In this document: piece after piece, positions 14,246-14,429 of the stretch
Layout: every line of letters begins with the position of its first letter
Position numbering within the stretch: position 1 is the stretch's first letter
DNA from: CAYUKK01 sp964445305
GTDB lineage: Bacteria; Acidobacteriota; Aminicenantia; Aminicenantales; UBA8522
NCBI GenBank assembly: GCA_964445305.1
Contig: CAYUKK010000093.1
Location: 1-14,429, forward strand
Length of the DNA: 14,429 nucleotides
Direction: 5' to 3'
Position numbers and translations under genes: made by a program
Notes under the pieces: generated by a model
Databases searched by the model: none
Told to the model about the DNA's origin: nothing
Seen by the model: only the letters and a program-made list of their open reading frames with translations

Positions 14246-14406
14246 ACCCGACGGGTCCTGTCGTGGTTCACCCCCGGCCAGGCTCGGAGTTGGGATTGCG
14301 AAGCCAGCTCGTTTCCCCAGCGAGGAAACTCGCTCCGACTCAGCCTTCGCTCTTCTCTCGCCTGGCTCGAGAAACCATGCCCGCTCAGGCTTCGACGGGC
14401 TTTCTC
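14246..14406. other. Hairpin-rich non-coding DNA upstream of ftsH
   Basis: No gene is visible from 14199 to the window end. Three inverted repeats stand out: ACCCG-A-CGGGT (14246-14256); GTTTCC, 7-nt loop, GGAAAC (14311-14329); and a composite stem in which GAGAAA (14369-14374) and GCCCG (14379-14383) pair with CGGGC (14396-14400) and TTTCTC (14401-14406), with a CCAT bulge on the left. None has a following T-run. It could be the 3' part of a structured RNA, a dispersed palindromic repeat, or the operon leader. Confidence 0.35.
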
Positions 14407-14429
14407 ACCCAAACTCCTCGCCTGTTCCC

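Noticed and set aside
1..14429. Defence, toxin-antitoxin, phage or transposon system
   Set aside because: No integrase, transposase, nuclease-ATPase pair, CRISPR repeat or target-site duplication was seen. Gene content is housekeeping plus envelope functions.

Overview
The window reads as ordinary bacterial chromosome of roughly 55% G+C. It has Shine-Dalgarno sites, sigma70-type promoters and tightly packed genes, and no tRNA, rRNA, insertion sequence, phage gene or CRISPR array that I can see. The gene order ftsH-folP-cdaA-cdaR-glmM-pdxJ joins the proteobacterial ftsH-folP-glmM order to the cdaA-cdaR-glmM order of Gram-positives. Such merged orders fit deltaproteobacteria-like or Acidobacteriota-like lineages, including Aminicenantes-type candidate phyla. 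The secreted M14 peptidase, a lipoprotein and an ArnT/PMT-like membrane glycosyltransferase also suggest a diderm. This placement is inference from gene content and was not computed.

Left part (1-5300): a secreted M14 zinc carboxypeptidase-like protein and a GT39-type membrane glycosyltransferase lie on the minus strand. Diverging from the glycosyltransferase is a plus-strand gene that fuses a GT2 polyprenyl-phosphate glycosyltransferase to a SAM methyltransferase. Two near-consensus promoters stand back to back between the divergent genes, with -35 boxes 6 bp apart. A GT2 that loads sugar on a polyprenyl phosphate and a GT39 that uses such a donor in the membrane would form a logical pair for decorating an envelope glycan or protein.

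Middle (5301-6566): a minus-strand gene encodes a probable lipoprotein with two copies of a ~110-residue domain I do not recognise. It has a strong promoter whose -35 box overlaps a 20-bp palindrome. The 315-bp gap to its right holds this promoter and otherwise little.

Right part (6567-14198): seven minus-strand genes with gaps of 0-10 bp or overlaps form one probable operon, transcribed ftsH, folP, cdaA, cdaR (ybbR), glmM, pdxJ and an M20 allantoate/N-carbamoyl amino acid hydrolase. They cover membrane protein quality control, folate synthesis, c-di-AMP synthesis and its regulator, the phosphoglucosamine step towards peptidoglycan, vitamin B6 synthesis and an amidohydrolase. Several annotated-looking starts are better placed at internal codons, and corrected starts are given.

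I found no clear new defence, mobile or toxin system. The items most worth following are the GT2-methyltransferase fusion with its divergent promoter, the duplicated lipoprotein domain with its palindromic promoter, and unusual residues in CdaA and PdxJ.
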